Shown here: positions 44,777-56,000 of the stretch, piece after piece
Layout of the letters: each line of letters begins with the position of its first letter
Position numbering within the stretch: the stretch's first letter is position 1
NCBI GenBank assembly: GCA_031417395.1
Contig: JANOVM010000062.1
Coordinates: 62,001 to 126,000 of the forward strand
Length of the DNA stretch: 64,000 nucleotides
DNA from: JADKIH01 sp031417395
GTDB taxonomy: Bacteria; Bacteroidota; Bacteroidia; AKYH767-A; 2013-40CM-41-45
Direction: 5' to 3'
The notes under the pieces: model-generated
The model's input: only the letters and a program-made list of their open reading frames with translations
What the model was told of the DNA's origin: nothing
Database searches by the model: none
Translations under genes and position numbers: made by a program

Positions 44777-45871
44777 TTACAGGTTTCCACGAAGAGACTG
44801 TTCTCTTTCAATGGCTTCAAAAAGAGCTTTGAAATTACCTTTACCAAATGACTTTGCACCTTTTCGCTGTATAATTTCGAAAAATAGGGTAGGTCTGTCT
44901 TCTACCGGTTTAGTGAAGATTTGCAGCAGATAACCTTCTTCGTCGCGATCTACTAAAATGCCAAGATTCTTAAGCATTGAAACTTCTTCGTCGATTTTCC
45001 CTACTCTTTTTTCAAGATCATCATAATAATTGGAAGGAACCCTTAAAAAATCTATTCCTCTTCGCTGGAGTTCTGTTACTGTCTTAACAACATCATTGGT
45101 TAAAAGGGCAATATGCTGCACACCGGCACCTCGGTAAAATTCGAGGTATTCGTCGATTTGCGATTTCTTTTTTCCTTCAGCGGGTTCGTTAATGGGAAAT
45201 TTAACAAAGCCATTTCCATTGGAAACAACCTTGCTCATTAAAGCAGAATATTCAGTGGAAATATCTTTATCGTCGAAGGTGATTATCATTTTAAAGCCCA
45301 TTACGTCTTCGTAAAATTTCACCCATTCATTCATTTTTCCTAACTCAACATTACCGACACAATGATCGATTACATCGAGTCCCGTGCTTTCAATTTTCAG
45401 GGAAGATTTTGCCGGCTGATATCCCGGCATAAAAACACCTTTATAATTTTTTCTTTCTACAAAGGTGTGAATGGTATCGCCGTAGGTATGAATGCTTGAA
45501 ATTTTTACTTCACCGGATTCATCTTTTAAGGTAGTTGGTTGCGTGTGCGCTTTTGCTCCGCGCGACATGGTTTCATAGAAAGATTTTTCAGCATCATCAA
45601 CCAATAAAGCAAGGACCTTCACGCCATCGCTATGTTTCATTACATGCTTATTGATTTCAGAATCGGGTATGAAGGAAGTTGTAAATACAAAACGAATTTT
45701 GCCTTGTTTTAAAACATAGGAAGCACGGTCTCGCACGCCTGTTTCAGGACCGGCATATGCTATTAATTCAAAGCCAAAAGCATTTTGATAAAAATATGCT
45801 GCCTGTTTTGCATTGCCTACCCAGAATTCAACATGATCAGTACCCAGAAGGGGTAAAAAGTCTTGTGCCAT
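44777..45871 (-). CDS. hppD: 4-hydroxyphenylpyruvate dioxygenase
   Basis: The non-haem Fe(II) enzyme turns 4-hydroxyphenylpyruvate into homogentisate in tyrosine breakdown. The 364-residue protein has the two VOC-type domains; the metal ligands are the His of DHCVGNV, the His of QHIALLTNDV and the Glu of LFFEIIQRKGAKSFGKGNF. The C-terminal helix (FKALFEAIEREQSLRGNL) that closes over the active site is present. The following tyrosine-pathway genes are not in this window. It is downstream of yidC by 74 bp on the same strand. Confidence 0.95.
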   Translation of the reverse strand: MAQDFLPLLGTDHVEFWVGNAKQAAYFYQNAFGFELIAYAGPETGVRDRASYVLKQGKIRFVFTTSFIPDSEINKHVMKHSDGVKVLALLVDDAEKSFYETMSRGAKAHTQPTTLKDESGEVKISSIHTYGDTIHTFVERKNYKGVFMPGYQPAKSSLKIESTGLDVIDHCVGNVELGKMNEWVKFYEDVMGFKMIITFDDKDISTEYSALMSKVVSNGNGFVKFPINEPAEGKKKSQIDEYLEFYRGAGVQHIALLTNDVVKTVTELQRRGIDFLRVPSNYYDDLEKRVGKIDEEVSMLKNLGILVDRDEEGYLLQIFTKPVEDRPTLFFEIIQRKGAKSFGKGNFKALFEAIEREQSLRGNL

Positions 45872-45945
45872 TTTATTCGTTTTTAGATTTTTTGAATCGG
45901 TTTTCTAAATGCAAAAGTCGCATTTTTCCTTCTAAAAACCAATAA

Positions 45946-47781
45946 TCATTTTTTACGCGGAGCCTGTAAACCTCTTTGTTTAGACATTTGTTCAAGCCTT
46001 TGCTGAAAAGATGATTTTTTTACCGGTTTCTTTTTGTTTTCCTGAATCTGCGCATGAATCTTATCTTCATCAATAAATGCTTTAAAGAGATACTGCTGTC
46101 CAAATCCCATCATGTTGGAAAGAAAATAGTAGTAACTTAAACCGGCAGAATAGTTATTAAAGAATCCAAGAAACATAATAGGCATAAGATACATCATCCA
46201 TTTCATCTGAGGATTAGTGGCAGTAGTCATTTGCATATTAACCTTTGTATAGATAAGGGTGGATACTGTCATCAACAAGGTAAATAAGCTGACATGGCTG
46301 CCGTAGAATGGTATTTTAAAGCCCAGGTCGAGTATGGAATCATACGTTGATAAGTCGTGTGCCCATAAAAAACTTTGCTGCCTTAATTCAATGGAAGAAG
46401 GAAAGAAGCGGAACATGGCAATCAATATAGGAAGCTGCAACAGTCCGGGTATACAACCACCCAGTGGATTAACACCGGCCTTTTTATAAAGCCCCATTAA
46501 CTCCTGTTGTTTCTTCATGGGATCATCTTTGAACTTTTCATTGAGTTCATTCATCTCCGGCTGCAATACCTTCATTTTCGCCTGCGATTTAAATGAACCA
46601 TAGGTAAGAGGAAGAAGGATGATTCTAACAAGGAATGTTAAAATGAGAATGATAATTCCGTAATTAATATTGAAACTGTCAAGGAAATTAAAAGTAGGAA
46701 TAACCAGAAACCGATTAACCCAGCCGAATATTCCCCATCCCAGAGGTATCGTTTTTTCCAGGTTTAAATCTTCAATCTTTTTTAAAGTCTGGTAGTGATT
46801 TGGTCCAAGGTAAAAACGCATTCCATACGACTGCTGGTTTTTTCTATCGTAGGGAAGAGAAAAAGATGCCAGGAGTTTTTTAACAGAGGTTTTAGAATCT
46901 TTATCTGTAATCGTTTCAACAATAGGAGAGTCAAAGCTATTATCAGCTATTAAAGCTGTTGTAAAAAATTGTTGTTTGAAAGCAATCCACTTTACCCGTG
47001 TTTTCAGACTTTCTTTTTCATCAGAGCTTTCTGAAAGAAAGTCTATATCTTCATCCGAAAAGCGGTAATACACAGTTGTAGCAATCCTTTCATTCTCTAT
47101 GCTCTTTTCATTACTTGTGACGTCATCTTTCCAGTCAACATTCAGATAGGATGCATTGTTTGCAATCAGATCTTCCATTCCTACTACATTAATACTGAAA
47201 TTAAGCAAGAAGGAATTTTTAGGAAGGGAATAAACGTATTCTATATATTTTTGATCTGTTACCTGTAATCTCAGTCTGACGGTACTATCTGCCCCTGTGA
47301 TTGGAGGTGAGGTAAAATATAGATCACTTGTATTGATAATCCTGTTTTGGGCGGAGAAGCTTAAATTAAAACCGGAAGAATCGCTTTTCAGTAATTGCAG
47401 TGGTTTACCTTCCCATGTTTTATACCCCTTTAATTCAGCATGTTTTATTTTACCTCCTTTTGAAGTAACAACTACTTTTAATAGATCGTTTTGAATAGTA
47501 AGCAGTTGTTCTGTTCCTTCAGCCCAGGAAGAAAAATCTCCCAACTTTTCTTTTTCAATGGCCATTTTAGCGGTATCAGAAAGAGGGGCAATAGCAGTAT
47601 CAACAGGCTTGGCTTGTTGAATTTTTACTGCTGAAGCCTGCTTTAACTGTTCAACTTTTTCAATAGAATCCCTGCGATGCTGAAGTGCTTTAATTTCCTC
47701 CGGCCCCGGCTGGGTATAAATCGAATATGCAATGATGATCAGTCCTATTAAAGATAGTCCGATAACCGTATTTCTGTCCAT
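45946..47781 (-). CDS. yidC: Membrane protein insertase YidC
   Basis: The 611-residue protein has an N-terminal membrane anchor (NTVIGLSLIGLIIIAYSIY), a large periplasmic domain (~60-360) and the C-terminal insertase core with about five helices: GIIILILTFLVRIILLPLTY, LQLPILIAMFRFFP and the MKWMMYLMPIMFLGFFNNY block. The basic tail (KKPVKKSSFQQRL) is normal. It inserts membrane proteins alone or with SecYEG. A perfect -7 box (TATCTTTG) is 24 bp upstream. pyrG, often upstream of yidC in this phylum, is 11 kb away with T9SS genes in between. Confidence 0.95.
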   Translation of the reverse strand: MDRNTVIGLSLIGLIIIAYSIYTQPGPEEIKALQHRRDSIEKVEQLKQASAVKIQQAKPVDTAIAPLSDTAKMAIEKEKLGDFSSWAEGTEQLLTIQNDLLKVVVTSKGGKIKHAELKGYKTWEGKPLQLLKSDSSGFNLSFSAQNRIINTSDLYFTSPPITGADSTVRLRLQVTDQKYIEYVYSLPKNSFLLNFSINVVGMEDLIANNASYLNVDWKDDVTSNEKSIENERIATTVYYRFSDEDIDFLSESSDEKESLKTRVKWIAFKQQFFTTALIADNSFDSPIVETITDKDSKTSVKKLLASFSLPYDRKNQQSYGMRFYLGPNHYQTLKKIEDLNLEKTIPLGWGIFGWVNRFLVIPTFNFLDSFNINYGIIILILTFLVRIILLPLTYGSFKSQAKMKVLQPEMNELNEKFKDDPMKKQQELMGLYKKAGVNPLGGCIPGLLQLPILIAMFRFFPSSIELRQQSFLWAHDLSTYDSILDLGFKIPFYGSHVSLFTLLMTVSTLIYTKVNMQMTTATNPQMKWMMYLMPIMFLGFFNNYSAGLSYYYFLSNMMGFGQQYLFKAFIDEDKIHAQIQENKKKPVKKSSFQQRLEQMSKQRGLQAPRKK

Positions 47782-47805
47782 GTAAACCTTTTAAAAATGG
47801 GAGGG

Positions 47806-47813
47806 CAAAGATA
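47806..47813 (-). promoter_or_regulatory. -7 box TATCTTTG upstream of yidC
   Basis: Perfect match to TAnnTTTG on the minus strand, 24 bp before the ATG at 47781. Confidence 0.5.
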
Positions 47814-48050
47814 AAAATTATTCCTCGCCTTGTGTGTGATTTTAAATTGAACAGAAAAGAGCCTTTTTAGATTGAATTTTTCTTTTAAATGCAGCGTAAA
47901 GCCTTCATCATTGGCAGATTATCCATGAAATGCTTTCTGCAATAATTACATAACCTAAAGACTATTAGTTAATTTAAAATAGTGTTCACATACAATCCAA
48001 CTTGATTTGAAATTTCAAGATAAAATTCTTTGAGAAATATTTTTTGAGCA

Positions 48051-48077
48051 AAAAAAAACCGGCATAAAGCCGGCTTG
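48051..48077 (-). terminator. Rho-independent terminator after the large T9SS gene
   Basis: On the minus strand the hairpin AGCCGGC-TTTAT-GCCGGT is followed by a run of eight T. It lies 21 bp below the stop at 48098, so it ends the two-gene T9SS unit. The rest of the gap 47782-48097 shows no gene. Confidence 0.8.
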
Positions 48078-48097
48078 TAATTTTTTGAAAAATGGAA

Positions 48098-51000
48098 TCA
48101 GTTTTTGATAAATTTAACCTGACGTAAAATATCATTGGATACTGTTTCAACATTATTTAATCGCAGATAATAAACACCGGCAGCAAGATCATCAATTTTA
48201 GAATTGATTTTATTATACCCTTTTACAACTTCATGAACTTCTTCTTTTACAATTTGTCCTAATAAATCATGCCATTGAAACTTAATAAATCCATCTGCTT
48301 TTTCATAAAATGAACTGGTAACCAATGAAGTTCCCGGATTAGGATATACATCAAAGAAATTTTTATCCTTACTGCAATCGACTGCTACCGTTTCTGAATA
48401 TGAAAACTGTCCGTCGAAATCAACCTGCTTAAGTCTGTAATAACGGATGTCTTTACAGGCATCGCGATCAATTAAAGAATAAGACCTGTTTTCAGTACTG
48501 GTGCCGTGTCCGTATCCGCTAACCTTGCCCAGGAAATCAAATGTGTTGCCATCTAAACTTCTTTCAACATCGAAATATTCATTGTTGGTTTCAGAGGCTG
48601 TTTCCCATTTGCAATTTACGAAATCACCTTCCGGTTCAGCGTTGAAATAAAGAAGTTCAATGGGAAGCTGAACATTCGATTGAACGGTAGTATATAAAGA
48701 ATTGAATGAAGTAGAGTCAGCAGCAGGTAAATTCATATTACTTCTTTTTGTAGCCGCTGCAGTACTGGCTGCAAAACAGGCTCCTTTAAGTCTCCAGGAT
48801 GAAGATGTACTTGGAGGAGAAATCAAATTAGCTTTAGCAACGGTCCAGAAGGTACCGGAATTATTACCCATTCCTGTATTAAATAATGTTATATCATAAT
48901 TTCCGCCAAACGTTGATGTACTTCTTTTAAACGTCCAATATCCATGATCGAAAGCAGGTAACAGATCGTAAGTATAGGAAACACATTCCGATGCAGCAGG
49001 ACCAATTGCAGGCGGGCCGCCCGGCCAAGGAAGGAAGTAGGCGAGCAGATCCTGAACCAAGGTGCTTGACTGGAAAGTAATATTTGCATTTTCATATCCT
49101 CCGGGCGTAAGTGAATCTCCAACAGGGAAATCATAAGAAGCAGGAATAACAGGAGATGATGGACCTGTTGGATTTGAAATTTTTCTTCTGAGATTACCGT
49201 CAATATAACTGGTTGCATTATGTCCGGTGATTGCAGCAGGAAGATAATATTTCATATTAACTTCCAATGTTGGAATTGTACGGGTAACGATAATACCGGC
49301 AGTAAGTGTCAAAGCAGAGTCAATATTCATAGTACTGTTTGCACCATTGAGGTGAAGTTTACCACCGGTTTTATTCATCTTAACTCTGTTAAGGTTAATG
49401 ATTCCGGAGGTATTGGTGAAAAACTGATTGACTGTACCGTTAAATTCAACAGTTGAGTTGCCTATTCCCGTAAAAGTTGTCGTGCCGTTGTTATTGGTAA
49501 AATCACGTGCAACCTTCATGTATTTTCCGTTTATGTTAAATACGCTTGTTGCACTATTTGTTAAGAAATTTCCTCCAACGTCAATATTGGCATTCAAAAC
49601 AACTGATCCCGTAGCTTTATTGATAGTCAGATTTGCAAATCCATTTGCTCCTGTCAGGGTACCGTTAATGTTTTGAATACCCGTACCTATAAACCGCACT
49701 GTTGAGCCTGGCTCACATATAAGGGTTCCATTATTTGTAAAATCACCGCATACATCGAGAATGGATGGACTTTTAATTCTTAAAGTACCACCGGCATTAA
49801 TTGTCAGGCTTTTTACTGCCATATTTGCGGAAATAGTTGGCTGCAGACCGGTTCCGGAAGAAGAAATCACAGCATCAACTCCACAGGTTGGAAGAGCATT
49901 ACAAGGTGCTGTACCCCAGTTGCTGAGTGTGCCGAAAGAAGTATCAATGGCTCCCTGCCATGTGACAGAGTTTACAACAGAAGCAATGGGAGAACCAAGC
50001 CAGTTAAGTGTATATCCTGTTGTTTGAAATGGCGGATTCCAATTGTCAATTAGAATTAAATAGGTTCGTGGACCACCGGCTACAGTAATGGCAGGTTCCC
50101 AGGATGCATCAGGATCGGGAATATTAATTCCTGTGTGGCCTCCAACTGTTGTAACCCAATTACAACGAATGGAAGCTAGAGTTTGTGCTTGTATTTGTGC
50201 GCATGCATTACTGAGGCCGGTAACATCCCACATGATAAAATCATAATCAGAAAAAGTCTGAATATCAAATTGAAGTACTCCTGGATTTACGGTAACTCTG
50301 TACCATGCTGAATTTCTTTCAGGGTTAGCCCAGCAGTTGTAGTTATTGGCGAAGTCGCAAATATTACCATAACCTAATAGTCCCGGATCAGTTACACTAA
50401 TATTAGCAGAACCGCACACTTCGTAAGCTGCAGCGCAATCAGCACCGGCAATTGGTGGATAGGTTCCGGTACCGTTAATAATAGTTATTTCAAAAGTTCC
50501 TGTTTGTGAATTGTATCCGTCGACTGCAATAAAAATTGTATCGCCGGGAACTAAACCGGAATAGAGTTGTTCAGAGAAATCATGATAGGACTGCGGACCG
50601 CCTGCGCCGCAATCCGGACCGTCATCGTTACATGCAAGGGCAACAAAAGATGAAGCAGCATTGGCACAACCGGTAGGAAAACGGAATCCCTGAATTTGAG
50701 TATCCGCAAGTGTTCTTGTATGTGTACGCACTTTAATAGATCCGCTTGCAGGAACAACAGCTTTATACCAGACGGTATTAATAATTCCGCCTGCAACACA
50801 TTGTGCAGCATTTAACGGTTCCGAATTAGCTCCTGCGCATGTATTATAACCACTGGCAGTTCCGCCGAGGTTAACAAGGACTGCCTGGCAGGGTAAATCA
50901 TTGGGCGGTGTACAGGCACTGGAAAGACATAAATCGAAACTACCCGTATTTCCCGGCGGGACGGTCCAGACTCTGATGTAATATACAGTACCTGCAACAA

Positions 51001-52906
51001 CAGGAATAGACAACAAAGGCATTCCGGCTCCCGCAGAATTATCGTCACAAGCCAGTAAGGTAAGAGATATACAATTTCCGGTATACACAGCCATGGCATT
51101 ATCAGAAGCAGGATTTACAGCACCGGGTTGTGTTTTAACTAATACGCTTCCTGTAAAAGTAGCTGTGAAGTTAAACCAAACATCACCCGTAACATTATTG
51201 AAATACGGTGCACATCCCGGAGCCGGATAAGCCAGTGGAGAAGGAGTGGAACATTCCGTTGTATACGTTGAGAAAGTACAAGCCACATTATTGGCAATAC
51301 TTCCCAGGTTTAAAGCCCCGCATGCATCGTAGGTCTGAGAGGTTCCCACAGAAGTTATACTGATGTCAAAAGGAATATTATTTATAAGAACTCCGGCAGG
51401 GTTGTTATCTACCACAAAATAATAGGTGGTTCCTGCTACTAATGAAACAGAATTAATAGTAAGAGTACCGGTTGAATTTACGGCGCTTGCAATACAATTA
51501 GCACCCGGGGCATCCGGACAACCTTTAAAAATAAATACACCCGGATTACTTCCTGTGCTGCTTACAACTACACGAATACATCCGCTGGCTGTAGGAGTGT
51601 AAGAAAATACATAATCCTCACCGTTCATGAAAGGATCGTGACAAGCGGCATTCGTACTGTCATATTCATTGCCAAAACCAAGTGTTGAAAGTCCGGTTTG
51701 TATATAAGGAATGCCGCATATATTCGTTGCATTTGCACAAGTAAAGCCTGTGCTGCTGCCCGGACCTCCGTCTTTGGCGCAAATGAGGAAGCGACCGGGA
51801 ATATCACCATCGGCTGTAACTCTAACCCATAAGGTTTCAGCAACACAGCTGCGACTGACTGTTACTTCTCCAAATCCGGGATTCGCTGTACTGGTAGTAG
51901 CACAGGCAAGAGAAGCTCCGCCGCATGCTGTGTAAATCTCAATACTTGTTCCTGAAACGCTTTGACAGGTTGCAGGGGCTGTTGTTACCTGGACATTGGC
52001 AATACCTGCCGGTTTGATGAATTGAAACCAGACATCGTTATCATCTGTTGTTGCACAATTACCAACACCGGAAACAGATGCATTAAAAGTTGAAGCGGTC
52101 TTATAAGTACAGGTGGAATTTATCGTTCCTAAATTTCTTGCCGGATAGCTGCCGGAACAATTATCGTATGGATGATAAGGTGTAAATAAATAATTTACAT
52201 TGTATGGTCTGAAATTATTGGCCGTGCCAACTCCTATATTTGTATTTTCTACGGAACTGTCTACTGTTGCAGCTAATGCAGACTGGCAGCTTACAGAATA
52301 GAAATCGCCCGGACAAACACCGGCAATACCTATGGAGGCAGAGGGCGTAACCGGTACATAGGCCGCATTATTGAAATAATGAAAACCAATAGTATTAATC
52401 CCGGCATTACCATTTAAGTCGACCCAAAACAAACTTGTTGCAACAGTAGCATTTGCTTTCTGCCATTTTACATACCAGCGCACGGAAAGAACTCCTGCAG
52501 TAACATTGTAAGCAACGATGGCTGAAGAATGATCGTCCCATAAAGGAGCAATAATCGGATAGCCTGTTGTATTGTTACTCAGTAAATTGTTAGGAAGAGA
52601 ATTGGCAGGATAAGGAAGTGGGTTTACAGCGACAGCAGCGGGAATCAATGCCAGCCAGCCGTTAGATGAAATTACAACCTTTGTATAAGTCACTCCGGCA
52701 AAAACAAAAGACCAGCCTGCAGGAGCAATGAGGGTATCCCATTCGTCACTATTAACTGCTGGTACTGTTATGTTTGTTAAAGCAGGGGGAGCAGTGGCAG
52801 GAGTTGTAACTGTAAATGAAAATGGTATACCACTGGCTGATTGTCCAAAAACATTTCCTGCAAAAATTAAAGTCAAAATTAAAATGCCCGTAAAGATTTT
52901 ATTCAT
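48098..52906 (-). CDS. Giant T9SS-exported multidomain surface protein
   Basis: The 1,602-residue protein begins with a signal peptide (FTGILILTLIFAGNVFGQ). Residues ~20-230 form an N-terminal domain with WDTLIAPAGWSFVFAGVTY and a WYVKWQKANATVATSLFW core. Then follow four or five Cys-paired, jelly-roll-like repeats resembling pre-peptidase C-terminal domains (PNDLPCQAVLVNLGG, GEDYVFSYTP, TYYFVVDNN), a Gly/Asn-rich repeat region of beta-helix type (~1060-1250, LTINAGGTLRI, GNFLTN) and an Ig-like segment before a T9SS type A sorting domain (VYPNPGTSLVTSSF, AAGVYYLRL). It is a tandem paralogue of the gene 95 bp upstream; a terminator follows. Probably an adhesin; no catalytic motif seen. Confidence 0.85.
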   Translation of the reverse strand: MNKIFTGILILTLIFAGNVFGQSASGIPFSFTVTTPATAPPALTNITVPAVNSDEWDTLIAPAGWSFVFAGVTYTKVVISSNGWLALIPAAVAVNPLPYPANSLPNNLLSNNTTGYPIIAPLWDDHSSAIVAYNVTAGVLSVRWYVKWQKANATVATSLFWVDLNGNAGINTIGFHYFNNAAYVPVTPSASIGIAGVCPGDFYSVSCQSALAATVDSSVENTNIGVGTANNFRPYNVNYLFTPYHPYDNCSGSYPARNLGTINSTCTYKTASTFNASVSGVGNCATTDDNDVWFQFIKPAGIANVQVTTAPATCQSVSGTSIEIYTACGGASLACATTSTANPGFGEVTVSRSCVAETLWVRVTADGDIPGRFLICAKDGGPGSSTGFTCANATNICGIPYIQTGLSTLGFGNEYDSTNAACHDPFMNGEDYVFSYTPTASGCIRVVVSSTGSNPGVFIFKGCPDAPGANCIASAVNSTGTLTINSVSLVAGTTYYFVVDNNPAGVLINNIPFDISITSVGTSQTYDACGALNLGSIANNVACTFSTYTTECSTPSPLAYPAPGCAPYFNNVTGDVWFNFTATFTGSVLVKTQPGAVNPASDNAMAVYTGNCISLTLLACDDNSAGAGMPLLSIPVVAGTVYYIRVWTVPPGNTGSFDLCLSSACTPPNDLPCQAVLVNLGGTASGYNTCAGANSEPLNAAQCVAGGIINTVWYKAVVPASGSIKVRTHTRTLADTQIQGFRFPTGCANAASSFVALACNDDGPDCGAGGPQSYHDFSEQLYSGLVPGDTIFIAVDGYNSQTGTFEITIINGTGTYPPIAGADCAAAYEVCGSANISVTDPGLLGYGNICDFANNYNCWANPERNSAWYRVTVNPGVLQFDIQTFSDYDFIMWDVTGLSNACAQIQAQTLASIRCNWVTTVGGHTGINIPDPDASWEPAITVAGGPRTYLILIDNWNPPFQTTGYTLNWLGSPIASVVNSVTWQGAIDTSFGTLSNWGTAPCNALPTCGVDAVISSSGTGLQPTISANMAVKSLTINAGGTLRIKSPSILDVCGDFTNNGTLICEPGSTVRFIGTGIQNINGTLTGANGFANLTINKATGSVVLNANIDVGGNFLTNSATSVFNINGKYMKVARDFTNNNGTTTFTGIGNSTVEFNGTVNQFFTNTSGIINLNRVKMNKTGGKLHLNGANSTMNIDSALTLTAGIIVTRTIPTLEVNMKYYLPAAITGHNATSYIDGNLRRKISNPTGPSSPVIPASYDFPVGDSLTPGGYENANITFQSSTLVQDLLAYFLPWPGGPPAIGPAASECVSYTYDLLPAFDHGYWTFKRSTSTFGGNYDITLFNTGMGNNSGTFWTVAKANLISPPSTSSSWRLKGACFAASTAAATKRSNMNLPAADSTSFNSLYTTVQSNVQLPIELLYFNAEPEGDFVNCKWETASETNNEYFDVERSLDGNTFDFLGKVSGYGHGTSTENRSYSLIDRDACKDIRYYRLKQVDFDGQFSYSETVAVDCSKDKNFFDVYPNPGTSLVTSSFYEKADGFIKFQWHDLLGQIVKEEVHEVVKGYNKINSKIDDLAAGVYYLRLNNVETVSNDILRQVKFIKN

Positions 52907-53000
52907 CTATAATATTGATTTAATTTATTTCTTGTTTAATACTCTATTATCCCAATTTAAAGTTCAAAAATCCTAATTTTTTATAAACCAACCTAATATA

Positions 53001-56000
53001 TTATTTTTTGAAGAATTGAGACTGCATTTTTACATTATTTTCGGCATTTGTTATCCTCAGATAATATGCGCCTGCTGCTAAATCGTCAATATTCAAGTGA
53101 ATTTGGTTGACTCCTTTTTTACCGGTTATCTTTTCTATTAATACTATCCTTCCTGCAATATCATGAACAGAGATGCTTAACTCACTATTTTCTGAATGTG
53201 TGAAGCGGCAGGTTAAATCTGAATTAGCAGGATTAGGGAATAATTCAATTTTGGAATTCAATTTGCATGAAAGTGCAATCGTTTCAGTATAACTAAATCG
53301 TCCGTCAAAATCGGTTTGTTTTAAGCGATAATAACGAATGTCATCACACATCTCAGGATCGATCAGTGAATAATTAATTTTACTATTACTTACACCAAGT
53401 CCAAAACCCGGAACCTGACCAATGGAAGTAAACTCGTTTCCGTCAAAACTTCTTTCCACATCAAAAATTTCATTGTTTGTTTCAGATGCCGTTTCCCAGG
53501 TACATTTAACAACTTCTCCATCGGGTTCAGCATTAAAATAAAGTAATTCTATTGGAAGCTGAACATTCGATTGAACGGTTGTATACAAAGAATTAAATGA
53601 AGTTGAATCGGCAGCCGGAATATTCATATTCACCCTCCTGGTGCTAGCTGCTGTACTTCCTGCAAAGCAGGTTCCTTTAAGTCTCCAAGATGCAGATACA
53701 CTTGGAGGAGACAACAGATTGGATTTTGCAACTGTCCAGAACGTACCGGTATTATTCGTCATACCTGTATTGAAAAGGGTGATGTCGTAATTTCCTCCGA
53801 AGGTTGCAGTACTTCTTTTAAACGTCCAATATCCATGATTAAATGCCGGTAAAAGATCATATGTATAAGACACACATTCAGAAGCCGCAGGTCCCAAGGC
53901 AGGTGGTCCTCCCGGCCAAGGAAGAAAATAGGCCAGTAAGTCGGGAACAAGCGTACTTGATTGGAAGGTAATGTTTGCATTTTCATATCCACCGGGAGCA
54001 AGCGAATCTCCCACCGGGAAATCGTAGGAAGCAGGAATAGTTGGTGAAGAAGGACCGGTAGGATTGGAAATTTTTCTTCGGAGATTTCCGTCAACGTAAC
54101 TGAGTACATTATGTCCTGTAATAGCAGCAGGAAGGAAATACTTCATGTTCACTTCCAAAGTAGCCAAATTGCGGGTATAAATAATTCCTGAAGTTAGCGT
54201 AAGAGCCGTATCAATATTCATAATGCTATTGACACCACTCAGATAAAGTCTGCCGCCGCTTTTGTTCATCCTAACTCTGTTAAGGAGAATTTGTGGCAGA
54301 TTAGTATTGGAAAATGTCTGTGGACCGGTACCGTTAAATTCAACAGTGGATCCACCAACACCGGTAAAGGTTGTTGTGCCTGTGAAATTGGTGAAATTAC
54401 CTGCAACCTTCATGTACTTGCCATTGATATTGAAAATACTTGTTGCATTCGATGTTGTGAAATTTTCAGCAACATCAATGTTGGTTAACAATTGTACGCT
54501 TCCGCTTGGTTTATTTATAATAAGGTTAGCAAATGAATTTGGTGTATTGAGCACGCCGCTTATGGTTTGTAAGCCTGTTCCTATAAACTGTATGGTAGAA
54601 GTTGGTTCACAAATTAATGTTCCCAAATTCGTAAAGTTACCGCAAACACTCAATGTGGCACCTGCTTTTATGCGAAGAGTAGCTCCGGCATTGATAGTTA
54701 TATTGCGAACCGATTTAGCAGGAGCTCCTGCCAAAACGGTAGGGTAACGACCATTAGAAGGATTGTTAATAATTGCATCAACAGCGCAAGTAGGAGTAGA
54801 ACCGCAATCACCCCAATTGGTTGTAGTAGTATACAATGTATCGGTTTGTCCTGTCCACACGGCAGTGGTAGGTGTGGTGGAAATAGGAGTCGTATTCCAG
54901 TTAAGTGTAAAGCCTGCATTGGCCGCACTATTGTAAACATTTAACAACATTATATAAGTCCTGGGTGCACCTGAAAAAGTAATAGCCGGGGAATACCCTC
55001 CTGATATTGGCCCGGTCGTAAGGCCTGTTGCTGCCAGTGCTCCGGCAAAATTACATCCCACATTTGCAAGTGTTTTAGCTTGAATTTGTGCACAGGCTGT
55101 TGACAAGCCTGTAACATCCCATACCAGAAAGTCAATGTCTGTAGATGATGGTGTTAAAATATCAAAAACTATATTGGCTGTTCCTCCCGATAAAGAAGGG
55201 TCTACAGTAAACTGATACCAGGCGGAATTCCTTTCACCAACTGCCCAGCATCCGTTTGATCCGCTTGGAAGATCACAAATGTTACCATTATTTCTAAAAC
55301 CGGGGTCTGCAACTACAATGCTGTTTGTACTGCAAAGCACTTGAGCGCCTGCACAATCCTGAATATTTACAGGAGGGAAAACAGTTGTAGATCCATCGAT
55401 GAATGAAATTTCAAAGGATCCTGTTAATGAACCGGTACCATCCACAGCTACAAAAAGAGTATCGCCGGGTATCATACCGCTAAAAAGTTGTTCTGAAAAA
55501 TCACTAAAGCCTCCGTCACATGGAGTTCCGTCGTCGTTACAGCCTTTATTTACATTGCTTGCAACAGAGTTTGCACAACCGGTTGGAAAGGTATAACCTT
55601 GAATCTGTGTATCTGTCAATGTTAGCGGATGTGTACGAACTCTGATTGATCCGCTAGAAGGCACAACGGCTTTATACCATACCGTATTAATTGTTCCCCC
55701 AGCCACGCACTGAGCGGCATTTGCCGGTTCAGTAACGCCGCTTGAACATGTGTTAAATCCTGCTGCAGTCCCGCCTAGTGGCACCAACACAGATGAACAT
55801 GGAAAGTCGTTTGCCGGAGCACAATTGCCCTGGAAACAAAGATCGAAGTTTCCTGAATTTTCAGGGTTTTCTGACCAGACACGAATATAATAAGTATTAC
55901 CGTTTATAACAGGAATTGATAAACTCGGCATACCATTCGGACCGGAATTATTGTCACACGCATAAGGAGCACCCATGGATCCGCATGCTCCGGTGTAAAC